From: Pedobacter steynii
GTDB taxonomy: Bacteria; Bacteroidota; Bacteroidia; Sphingobacteriales; Sphingobacteriaceae
Assembly (NCBI RefSeq): GCF_001721645.1
Contig: NZ_CP017141.1
Span: 2,046,001-2,110,000, forward strand
Direction of reading: 5' to 3'
DNA: 64,000 nt
Shown here piece by piece: positions 56,890 to 64,000 of the stretch. Made by a program: the position numbers and the translations under genes. Position 1 is the first letter of the stretch. Every line of letters begins with the position of its first letter. The notes beneath the pieces were generated by a model, which did not search any database, was not told where the DNA came from, and saw only the letters and a program-made list of their open reading frames with translations.

Positions 56890-58425
56890 ATGAAATTAAA
56901 TATAAAATACACAGGTAAAATCCTTCTTATTGCGCTGGTCGTACTTGGAACAGGATGTAAAAAATTCCTTGAGGAAAATGATCCATCAAATTTAACTCCC
57001 GAAACTTATTATACCATTCCTGAACATGGAGAGGCTGGTATTGCTGCGGCTTATGCCCAAACCCGCTTTATCGGAAATGGAGCTGGTATTTTTGTGGCCA
57101 ATTTCTCCATGCTGGAGATGGTTACCGGAACGGCAAGAACAGAAACCGGACAGAATTCGGATCTGAACAACCTCGTAGGCTTGTCTTTTAATGGAGAAAA
57201 CTTATTGGTGAGAAACTGGTGGGCAGGTTTATACAATGTAATCGCGCAAACCAATCTGGTGATTGAGAAAGTTCCGGGAATCAACCCGATGGATGCAACC
57301 AGGAAAGCACAAATCCTTGGTGAAGCCAGGTTCCTTCGTGCATGGGCTTATTTTTACCTGGTGAGATTGTATGGAGATGTACCACTAATTACCGTTCCTC
57401 AGACGGCTACGTCGACCGACTTTTATCCAACAAGAGCTGCAACAGAGGCTGTTTATAAGCAAATTACCGACGACTTAGCTGCCGCAGAAGCTGCCGGACT
57501 TCCATGGCAGGATGCCAGTGGAAGAGCGAGTAAGGGAGCAGTGAAATCATTGCTGTCTAAAGTGTACCTGACTATGGCTGGTCAGCCATTAAACAAAGGC
57601 GCAGCTTATTATAAACTTGCCGCAGATAAATCACGCGAAGTCATTACTGAAGGCGGTTTCAACCTGTTTCCTTCCTATGCTGATCTGCATAGTTTGAGTC
57701 AGGAGAACAAAGGAGAGCATATTTTTCAGATTCAGTACCTGGCTTCCGTTACAGGAAATCCAATGCAGCAATTGTTACTACCTAACTTTAAAGACGTTTC
57801 TGCTTATAGTGATGAAATGGGAAGTACTGTTCCAACGACTCAATTTTATCAGTCCTATGAAGCGGGTGATTTAAGGGCCAAGGACAGAGAAGGCTTCTTC
57901 TACACTTCCTATTATACCGGTGGTGATGGCGCATTGAAACAATTAAATGCCCCCTACATTTTTAAACATTTTGATATCGTAGCAAATGGAACATCTGGTA
58001 CCAAAGGGACGACACAAAGTGACCTGAACTGGCCACAAATCCGTTATGCTGACGTGCTGTTAATTTATGCGGAAGCTCAGAACCGTGCAGATGGTGCGCC
58101 AAATGCAGCGGCATATGATGCCCTGAACAAAATCAGAAAACGTGCTTTATTGCCAGAGCTTTCAGGTCTGGGACAAACACAGTTTGAAGAGGCGGTTTGG
58201 CGCGAGCGCTGGCATGAACTATGTTATGAAGGCATCACCTGGTTCGATATGGTGCGCTTAAGAAAAGTGTACAATGAAACCACCAATGGCTTCGATAATT
58301 TTGTTGGACATGCATTCCCAGCTAGTCCTTCAACCAAACTGGCAGATAAACACCTGCTTTTCCCATTACCGAGTGTAGAGATTAAAAACAATCCAAACCT
58401 CAGACCTCAGAATCCGGGGTATTAA
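56890..58425 (+). CDS. SusD/RagB family nutrient-binding lipoprotein (pair 2)
   Basis: Surface lipoprotein partner of the SusC upstream. The start is placed at ATG 56890 (MKLNIKYTGKILLIALVVLG); the earlier frame opens at a TTG. The lipobox Cys is residue 23 (GTGCKKFLEENDPS). Classical RagB features: EARFLRAWAYFYLVRLYGDVPLI near 140, YADVLLIYAEAQNR near 385, and the C-terminal WRERWHELCYEGITWFDMVR and LLFPLPSVEIKNNPNLRPQNPGY. Length is 511 residues. The strong terminator after it ends the operon. Confidence 0.93.
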   Translation: MKLNIKYTGKILLIALVVLGTGCKKFLEENDPSNLTPETYYTIPEHGEAGIAAAYAQTRFIGNGAGIFVANFSMLEMVTGTARTETGQNSDLNNLVGLSFNGENLLVRNWWAGLYNVIAQTNLVIEKVPGINPMDATRKAQILGEARFLRAWAYFYLVRLYGDVPLITVPQTATSTDFYPTRAATEAVYKQITDDLAAAEAAGLPWQDASGRASKGAVKSLLSKVYLTMAGQPLNKGAAYYKLAADKSREVITEGGFNLFPSYADLHSLSQENKGEHIFQIQYLASVTGNPMQQLLLPNFKDVSAYSDEMGSTVPTTQFYQSYEAGDLRAKDREGFFYTSYYTGGDGALKQLNAPYIFKHFDIVANGTSGTKGTTQSDLNWPQIRYADVLLIYAEAQNRADGAPNAAAYDALNKIRKRALLPELSGLGQTQFEEAVWRERWHELCYEGITWFDMVRLRKVYNETTNGFDNFVGHAFPASPSTKLADKHLLFPLPSVEIKNNPNLRPQNPGY

Positions 58426-58436
58426 TTGTTTGAAAT

Positions 58437-58474
58437 AAAAAAGCCTGCCGGAAAATTTTCCGGCAGGCTTTTTT
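58437..58474. terminator. Perfect 38-base palindromic terminator
   Basis: AAAAAAGCCTGCCGGAAAA and its exact reverse complement meet in the centre; A-run left and T-run right make it act on both strands. It lies between the SusD gene and the convergent amidohydrolase gene. Confidence 0.95.
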
Positions 58475-58488
58475 ATTGGCCATAAATC

Positions 58489-59904
58489 TTAATTATTTTT
58501 CTTTTTAACACCTTCCAGCATCTGGTCCAGGGTAGCCCGGTCCAGCACTTCTCCTTTAGCGATTACTGCGTATATTTTTTGTGTGGCACTGATGTTTTTC
58601 AGCGGATTTTCGTTCAGCAACAGCAGGTCTGCCTTTTTACCTCTGGTAATGCTTCCATAAGCAGTCTTATTCAGAAAAGCAGGAGAATTGATCACTGATG
58701 CCTGTAGTGCCTGAAGCGGGGTTAATCCATATTTTACCAATAGCTCCAGCTCCTGATGTAAACCGATTCCGGGATAGGCATACGAGTTTAAGTAACCGGC
58801 ATCTGTTCCTGCCATTATTTTTACACCTGCCTTTTGTAACAGGGGAAGGGTCTTTACCGTTTTTTCAAATAGCTGATGCCTGAATTCAATTGCTTCAGCG
58901 TCGTCTTGTTCTACCCTTTTTACCCGCCCTTCATACGTCTTTTGTAAGCCTTTTCCAATATATTGCAGATAAGCATCGTTTTTATGGTTGTCTTTTTCGA
59001 AATAAGCCAGAATGTAATTCAACGATAAGGTAGGCGTAATATACATACCGTGTTTAGCCATATTTCTATAGGTAGACAATGCTGCGGTTTCATCAAAAGT
59101 ATCCATCACCTTTTGATTAAAAGCCTTGCCTTTTAACGTACCGGCTGCAACTGCTGCGGAGATTTCTTTTTCCACTTTAGATCCGGCTTTAAGTGCATAG
59201 CCAAGATGTTCAACAGAGCTTAAACCCGCCGCTGCAATTTGTTCCATAGTCAGTGAGCTGGGAATGTGTGCGGAAACCTGGTAACCACGTTGACGGGCCA
59301 TCCTGATGCTCTCTAAAAATAGATCAGGAGCAAGCGTATTGTCGGTGATTTTCACAAAATCAACTTTCATCTTTTTAAGGGAATCCAGTGCCAGTCCGAT
59401 TTCCCTGGTGTTACCAACCTCTATATCGCCTTTCCAGACTGATTTGTAACCTTCCAGCTTCGGACCAGAGCTAAGAATCGTTGGCCCCTGAAGTTTTCCT
59501 GCTGCGATCTCCTCTCTCCATTGCAGTACGCTTGGGCTGATATCTGCTGCGGCATCCCGTACAGTAGTGATTCCATAAGCAAGGTATAACGGCAAGAGGT
59601 TTTTATTCTCATCGATGAGCTCTTCGCCTCCGCCAAAGTGCATGTGCATATCCCAAAGTCCGGGGATCACATATTTACCGGAAGCATCCAACGTTTTTAG
59701 CGCAGCATATTTAGTCAGCTGGCTTTCAGGGAAAACGGATATGATGGTTCCGCCTTTTATGGCGATTGCTTGTTTAGGAATTATCTTCCCGGTTTTTATA
59801 TCAATAATTGTAGCCGATTTAATCAAAAGATCTGCCGCTTGCTTTTGTGCAAAAGAAGATTGGGTGAAGAAGAAACCGAGGATCAGAAATAATATTTTTT
59901 TCAT
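58489..59904 (-). CDS. Secreted amidohydrolase (imidazolonepropionase-like)
   Basis: 471-residue metal-dependent hydrolase with a signal peptide ending QSSFAQ (about residue 20). The metal-binding HMH is His87 and His89 in GLWDMHMHFGG. Further expected ligands are in VSAHIPS, SVEHLGYAL and MAGTDAGYLN. The C-terminal beta part is KTAYGSITRGKKADLLLLNENPL. The family includes prolidase- and dipeptidase-type enzymes; the substrate is unknown. The ankyrin gene lies 6 nt upstream on the same strand. Confidence 0.87.
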   Translation of the reverse strand: MKKILFLILGFFFTQSSFAQKQAADLLIKSATIIDIKTGKIIPKQAIAIKGGTIISVFPESQLTKYAALKTLDASGKYVIPGLWDMHMHFGGGEELIDENKNLLPLYLAYGITTVRDAAADISPSVLQWREEIAAGKLQGPTILSSGPKLEGYKSVWKGDIEVGNTREIGLALDSLKKMKVDFVKITDNTLAPDLFLESIRMARQRGYQVSAHIPSSLTMEQIAAAGLSSVEHLGYALKAGSKVEKEISAAVAAGTLKGKAFNQKVMDTFDETAALSTYRNMAKHGMYITPTLSLNYILAYFEKDNHKNDAYLQYIGKGLQKTYEGRVKRVEQDDAEAIEFRHQLFEKTVKTLPLLQKAGVKIMAGTDAGYLNSYAYPGIGLHQELELLVKYGLTPLQALQASVINSPAFLNKTAYGSITRGKKADLLLLNENPLKNISATQKIYAVIAKGEVLDRATLDQMLEGVKKKNN

Positions 59905-59910
59905 GATTAG

Positions 59911-60597
59911 TTATTTTTTTGAAGACGCATTTTCTAATAGCGTGATGATTTCTTTAAAGTTTTGCCGACGTGCATGGGCTAGAGCAGTAACGCCATCCTT
60001 ATCCGCAATATTGACGTCGCAACCAGCCTCGATCAGCATTTTTATGATTTGTACCTGTTTGCTGTTGCCATCGCTTAAAATCACCGCTTCGAGCAGTGCG
60101 GTCCAACCCAGGCGGTTCACATGGTTAATGGGATAAGCTTTGTCTTTCAAGAGTTCTGCAACTACCTCAACATGGCCTTTTTCACAAGCAGGAATAAGTG
60201 CGGTGCCATTATACCTGTTAAAAATTTTATAATCTGCACCTGCTTTTAAGCAAAGCCTCACGATATCCAGGTAACCCGAGGCTCCGGCATATAAGAAAGG
60301 GCTATTCAATATTTTATCCTGAGCGTTTACACTGGCGCCGGCATTAATCAATAACTTCACCATGGGCAGGTTATTTAAATAGGTAGCAGCCATAAGAGGC
60401 GTTTCTCCTTTTTCGTTTCTTACTTCCAGATTCTTCTGACTGGAAATCCATTGTTCAAGTTTGTTTGTGTTTTTTGCTGCGATGATATCGAAGACTCCGG
60501 TATTCGTAGGTTCCATGGTTTTTTCTTGTGAACATGCGGTAAAAGTGCATAAGCTGGAGATCAGCAAAGCAACTAAATAGGTAATTCGGTAATTCAT
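59911..60597 (-). CDS. Ankyrin-repeat protein
   Basis: 228 residues. A signal peptide with possible lipobox (LCTFTACSQ) and about five ankyrin repeats (GETPLMAATYLNNLPMVKLL, NSPFLYAGASGYLDIVRLCL, GTALIPACEKGHVEVVAELL, WTALLEAVILSDGNSKQVQI, DGVTALAHARRQNFKEIITL). Ankyrin repeats bind other proteins; bacterial periplasmic versions often act with enzymes such as catalases. It is translated ahead of the amidohydrolase with 6 nt between them, and may be its partner. I use ATG 60597 (MNYRITYLVAL); an in-frame ATG two codons earlier is possible. Confidence 0.82.
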   Translation of the reverse strand: MNYRITYLVALLISSLCTFTACSQEKTMEPTNTGVFDIIAAKNTNKLEQWISSQKNLEVRNEKGETPLMAATYLNNLPMVKLLINAGASVNAQDKILNSPFLYAGASGYLDIVRLCLKAGADYKIFNRYNGTALIPACEKGHVEVVAELLKDKAYPINHVNRLGWTALLEAVILSDGNSKQVQIIKMLIEAGCDVNIADKDGVTALAHARRQNFKEIITLLENASSKK

Positions 60598-60655
60598 ATG
60601 CAAATGTATATTTCCCCAAAATACCGGAGTAGGACTGTTTAGTACATCAAGGGTA

Positions 60656-61498
60656 CTAATTATTCATTTTTCGGAATTCCTGAGGACTGCTGCTGGTATA
60701 TTTCCTGAAAAAACGGGAAAAGTAAGAGGTATCGTTAAAGCCAAGGGTATAGGCAATTTCTTTGATGTCGAGTTTCGTAAATGTCAGCATTCTTTTGGCT
60801 TCCAATAGAATTCTCTCTCTGATATAATCCCCGGCGGTAATTCCGGATTTTTTCCTGCAAACCTGATTCAGGTAGTTTGCAGTTACACTCATTTCATTGG
60901 CGTAAAATGAAACTTCACTGTGGCTGGTATAATGTGTTTCCAAAAGGCCTAGAAAATTATTGATAATGCGATGATCAGGAGCAAATTCCTGTACCTCAAA
61001 ATTTTCACTATACCATCTTTTGATTAATAAGAGGACCAGTTGTAAACGGGACTGAAGGATATCAATATACAAGTCTTCGGAATCAACCACTTCCTGCTCC
61101 ATCTTTTCAAGCTCCTGGACCAGGTTTTCGTACTGGGTATCGTTCAGTGGCAGAAAAGGAGAGGCTGATAAATTAAAATAAGGGAAACGCTGACTCCCAG
61201 GTAATAAGAATTTCAAAGAAAACATCAATTGATAGCCTGATGTATCTTTTGAAAGTTCCCACTGATGGGCTTGCCCCGGAGCAAGAAAGAATATCATTTT
61301 ATCCTTTACCTTATGTGCTTTAAAATCTATGGTATGTATGCCGCTTCCTTTTTCAATGAGTAAGATCATATAAAAATCATGCTTATGGGCATGAGGAATA
61401 GAAGGCATATTGATCGGCTGATGACGGACGATTTTAAAATCTTCTTTTGTATAGGGAAGATTGAATATTTGTTCAATACCGACAGTTGGTAGCAGCAT
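60656..61498 (-). CDS. AraC-family transcriptional regulator
   Basis: 280 residues. The N-terminal cupin-like sensor region (PSIPHAHKHDFYMILLIEKGSGIHTI, about 30-55) precedes a C-terminal double helix-turn-helix (YANEMSVTANYLNQVCRKKSG and DIKEIAYTLGFNDTSYFSRFFRKYT near 220-270). It likely senses a small molecule and controls neighbours; the ankyrin and amidohydrolase genes start 58 bases downstream on the same strand. The start is ATG 61498; the N-terminus MLLPTVGIEQIF is plausible. Confidence 0.9.
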   Translation of the reverse strand: MLLPTVGIEQIFNLPYTKEDFKIVRHQPINMPSIPHAHKHDFYMILLIEKGSGIHTIDFKAHKVKDKMIFFLAPGQAHQWELSKDTSGYQLMFSLKFLLPGSQRFPYFNLSASPFLPLNDTQYENLVQELEKMEQEVVDSEDLYIDILQSRLQLVLLLIKRWYSENFEVQEFAPDHRIINNFLGLLETHYTSHSEVSFYANEMSVTANYLNQVCRKKSGITAGDYIRERILLEAKRMLTFTKLDIKEIAYTLGFNDTSYFSRFFRKYTSSSPQEFRKMNN

Positions 61499-61820
61499 TT
61501 TTAGGTTTCGCAGGGGTTATTATCTAATTAAAGATAATAAATAATTGTATTTGTCTGGTACTCTCATTTTGGAAGAGCTTATAACAAGGCTCCACTTGCG
61601 GCTATATTGCTGCTTTTTTGAAGGCAGGTTGGGAGGGCCCAGGAGGGCCTGATAGTCCTGTTAACCTATATTGTTGTCAGATGAAAATTTAATGTAAATC
61701 GCAGGCAACTGGCCACTTGTTATAGGGTATTTATTAGTTTTAACAAAACTTATTAGCTATATTGATGTTGTTATTAATAAAGCTGTTAACTTTTATTGTT
61801 AAATATTTAATCTATTCAAT
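61499..61820. other. Divergent intergenic region, AraC gene and DUF6266 gene
   Basis: 322 bases. The only structure I see is a short GC-rich hairpin GGCCC-AGGA-GGGCC at 61636-61649. No ORF, tRNA or consensus promoter stands out. Confidence 0.5.
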
Positions 61821-62642
61821 ATGGCAAAAGCATCAAATGGCCCTTTGGGGGCCTTAAACGGAAAATTACGAAACCTGGTTTTTTACATGCTCAACGGGCA
61901 ACCTGTTGTTCGTACCATTGGCGATCCGGGTAAACCCAGCAGAAATCAACTGGCCAACCGTCAGGCAATGTCGGTGACGATGGGACTGGTAAGCAGCATC
62001 ACTGATTTTACCAGTGTCAGTTTTGAACTGGAAGCAAAAGGAACAGTCAGAAATGCCCACAATCTGGCCACCTCTTATATCAAAAAGCAGGCTTTAAAAG
62101 GGGAATATCCCAATATTTCGGTTGATTATAGTAAGGTGATCCTGAGCAATGGCAGCCTGCCTGGTGCTGCTGATCTGAAAATAGAAAAGAAAGAAAAAGG
62201 CGTGTTGCTGAGCTGGGATACTACAGGTAGCGATGATGATATCGTAATGATTTTGCTTTGTCATCCTTTACAAAAAAGGGCCACTTCCTGTATCAATGCA
62301 GGTCGCAGAGATGCGGGATCCTATTTTATCGGCTTGCGTGAAGATTACCTGGAGGAACCAATAGAAGCTTATATCTGTTTTCGGGCAGCGGATGGTAAGG
62401 CCATCTCCAACAGTGCTTATGTTGGCAACCTGAATGGAGAGATCGAGAGTCCGGAGGAGCGCGCGCAAAATAAGAAGTATCAGCTGATTAAACAGCGCTT
62501 TGATGTGGTAGAGTCCGATTATTTACAGCAATTGAAGGATAATTGGGGACAACGGGTAGATAGCAAAGCGTTCCGGAATCTGGAAAAGGAATATGAAGTG
62601 CTAAAGAACAAACTGGAGCATCTTCCGGGGAAACCAGGTTGA
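61821..62642 (+). CDS. DUF6266 family protein
   Basis: 273 residues. It opens AKASNGPLGALNGKLRNLVFY, the conserved N-terminus I associate with DUF6266, with KPSRNQLANRQAMSV following. A central beta-rich part and a charged helical C-terminus (KQRFDVVESDYLQQLKDNW) complete it. It has no signal peptide. Function is unknown. It sits alone, 86 bases before the fecR gene in the same direction. Confidence 0.8.
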   Translation: MAKASNGPLGALNGKLRNLVFYMLNGQPVVRTIGDPGKPSRNQLANRQAMSVTMGLVSSITDFTSVSFELEAKGTVRNAHNLATSYIKKQALKGEYPNISVDYSKVILSNGSLPGAADLKIEKKEKGVLLSWDTTGSDDDIVMILLCHPLQKRATSCINAGRRDAGSYFIGLREDYLEEPIEAYICFRAADGKAISNSAYVGNLNGEIESPEERAQNKKYQLIKQRFDVVESDYLQQLKDNWGQRVDSKAFRNLEKEYEVLKNKLEHLPGKPG

Positions 62643-62728
62643 TCTGTTAAAATATTTTTTCATCATCGATAGTACTACCTCCTTAAATATGTGTTTAGGT
62701 TATTATACTACTGAACATTTAAGGAAAA

Positions 62729-63757
62729 ATGGAGAAGTCTATCAACAAAACCGGGTTACTACAATTTTTGCAGGGGAACTGTTCAAATAAGGAATCGATT
62801 AGGATCAATCAATTCTTAAGGACTTCTGATGGGCAAAATTTAATGAATGAACTGTTAAACGAACGTTTGGAGTTGGCAGCCAGTGAAGAGGTTGATCAGG
62901 GAAGACTTTCCAAATGGAAAGAGGAATGGAGTTTGAAATTTCAAGCGGAATCTGAAAACCCTGCGGCAGAAAATGAAACACGCCATGCAGAGGGAAAAAA
63001 AACACGGCTAAATGTATTTTTGCGTTATGCTGCTGTCTTTACAGCCTTGATTTTGGGCATTGGAATTTACAGTATTTCAATTAGAAAGAATAAATCTGCT
63101 CAGCCCGACGCTCTGGAGTTGGTGCAAAGAAATCCGTTGGGTCGTCATTCCAGCTTTAGCCTGGCGGATGGAACGAAAGTTTATCTCGGTCCAGGCAGTG
63201 CGCTATCTTATTCTGCAGATTTCTCCGGAAACAAAAGAGAAGTGATCTTAAAAGGTGAAGCCTATTTTGAAGTAACAAAGAATAGGGAAAAGCCATTCAT
63301 GATATATACTGAAAATTTAAGAACTCAGGTATTGGGTACAACCTTTAAGGTCAGCTCCTTTCAGGGAAGTCCGATTCTGGTTTCGGTAACCAGTGGTAAA
63401 GTAAGGGTAGACCGGCTTGCTGATGGTGAAGCTCAGGAATTAGCAGTTTTGAATCCTGGCGAACAAGTATCCTATAACCAGCATTCCGGAGCACAAAAAT
63501 CCAGTTTCAATATTGAAAATGTAAAAAACTGGAAGCAGGGGCAACTGATTTTTGATGGTACACCACTTTTGGAACTCACCAACCAAATCAGCAGGTGGTA
63601 TAATGTATCTATAAACATCAGCTCGGAATCATTAAAGCAAATTCCTATCACAGTAACTCTTGACGGAAATATGCCTGTATATCAATTCCTGGACGGATTA
63701 AGTGCTTCGTTTGGATTCAACTATAAAATAAAGGACCAGGTCATTACCATCTATTAA
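62729..63757 (+). CDS. FecR-family anti-sigma factor with STN-like domain
   Basis: 342-residue transmembrane regulator. The cytoplasmic N-terminus (1-90) is followed by one membrane helix (about 95-112, FLRYAAVFTALILGIGIY). The periplasmic FecR domain has SFSLADGTKVYLGPGSALSY and REVILKGEAYFEVTKN, and the C-terminal domain matches DUF4974 (GTPLLELTNQISRWYNVSI). It would hold an ECF sigma factor until a TonB-linked receptor signals. No sigma gene lies beside it, and no susC follows within the window, so its partners are elsewhere or outside the view. Confidence 0.9.
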   Translation: MEKSINKTGLLQFLQGNCSNKESIRINQFLRTSDGQNLMNELLNERLELAASEEVDQGRLSKWKEEWSLKFQAESENPAAENETRHAEGKKTRLNVFLRYAAVFTALILGIGIYSISIRKNKSAQPDALELVQRNPLGRHSSFSLADGTKVYLGPGSALSYSADFSGNKREVILKGEAYFEVTKNREKPFMIYTENLRTQVLGTTFKVSSFQGSPILVSVTSGKVRVDRLADGEAQELAVLNPGEQVSYNQHSGAQKSSFNIENVKNWKQGQLIFDGTPLLELTNQISRWYNVSINISSESLKQIPITVTLDGNMPVYQFLDGLSASFGFNYKIKDQVITIY

Positions 63758-64000
63758 CATAAAACCTAAAAGCTATGTAAAAATTCTACACTAAACACAA
63801 AAATCGCCCTCCATCTAAGGAGAACGATTTCAAATAGGTCAATAACCAAAAGATTTGGACGTCACATTGGTTATTTAATTAACAGATTCTTTCGGAAATC
63901 CGAGAGTAACCTTCTAATTCTATAAAAGTATGCAAAAAGGATTTATTCCTTATCCATCCGTAAGTTTTTTTTTAATTAAAAATGATAGAATCAAGTTTCT
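63758..64000. other. Right-hand intergenic region
   Basis: 243 bases with no ORF I can support. It holds the hairpin at 63801-63830, a 9-base inverted repeat AATAACCAA / TTGGTTATT (63841-63849 and 63867-63875) and a short palindrome at 63892-63903. Confidence 0.5.
63801..63830 (-). terminator. Likely terminator of a minus-strand gene beyond the window
   Basis: AAATCGCCCTCC and GGAGAACGATTT form a stem with mismatches only at the CC/AA pair. On the minus strand it is followed by TTTTTGTGTTT; on the plus strand there is no T-tract. That orientation points to a gene read leftwards from the right. Confidence 0.6.

Noticed and set aside
1..64000. CRISPR arrays, tRNA/rRNA genes, insertion sequences
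   Set aside because: No regularly spaced long repeats, no tRNA cloverleaf and no transposase motifs were seen in any gap.

Overview
The window looks like a chromosomal segment of a Sphingobacteriaceae bacterium (phylum Bacteroidota), most likely Pedobacter or a close relative. The evidence is two SusC/SusD outer-membrane pairs, an STN-containing FecR, DUF3098, DUF4295, DUF5683 and DUF6266 proteins, BshC, a long-form signal peptidase I, and promoters of the Bacteroidota type (TTTG, 17-18 nt, TAnnTTTG). The genus is an inference from gene content. I see no rRNA, tRNA, CRISPR array, transposase or prophage module.

Layout. 1-2828 (minus strand): ftsX, a DUF3098 gene, uppP and truB, a compact division/envelope/tRNA operon. 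3138-7814: a small lipoprotein, a CLC-type channel with fluoride-exporter-like motifs, and leuS. 8097-14522: a glycan module of GH29 fucosidase and GH3 glucosidase behind a consensus-like promoter, then a large outer-membrane receptor. 14586-17246: a peptide-binding lipoprotein, an unknown small protein and an FMN reductase. 17430-21836: parA-parB-DUF5683-dapB-lepB, with an odd duplicated leader before dapB. 22030-30322: a ROK regulator with a palindrome upstream, SusC/SusD pair 1, then a redoxin and a heme/copper monooxygenase-like protein. 30755-38058: two large RHS/YD-repeat proteins of 1142 residues each and a small downstream gene that looks like an immunity partner.

38134-44113 (minus strand): from right to left rpmB, rpmG, DUF4295, ftsY, rimO, bshC and a type-2 malate/lactate dehydrogenase, ending in what looks like the remnant of an XRE regulator. 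44301-53168: an unknown gene, acs behind a good promoter, a thioredoxin-fold lipoprotein without CxxC, csbD, an M16 protease, then surE, a small membrane protein and lpxB. 53169-58425: a 493-base regulatory region with four operator-like repeats, then SusC/SusD pair 2. 58489-61498 (minus strand): amidohydrolase, ankyrin protein and AraC regulator. 61821-63757: a DUF6266 protein and a FecR-type anti-sigma factor with no sigma gene beside it.

How it fits together. Housekeeping clusters alternate with nutrient-capture modules (GH29/GH3, two SusCD pairs) and one probable secreted polymorphic-toxin locus. The best candidates for something not yet described are the two-gene RHS locus with its unclassified C-terminus, the four-operator array upstream of the second SusCD pair, the redoxin plus heme/copper oxidase pair beside the first SusCD pair, and the duplicated translation-start region before dapB. 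All functional assignments come from reading motifs; no database search was run.
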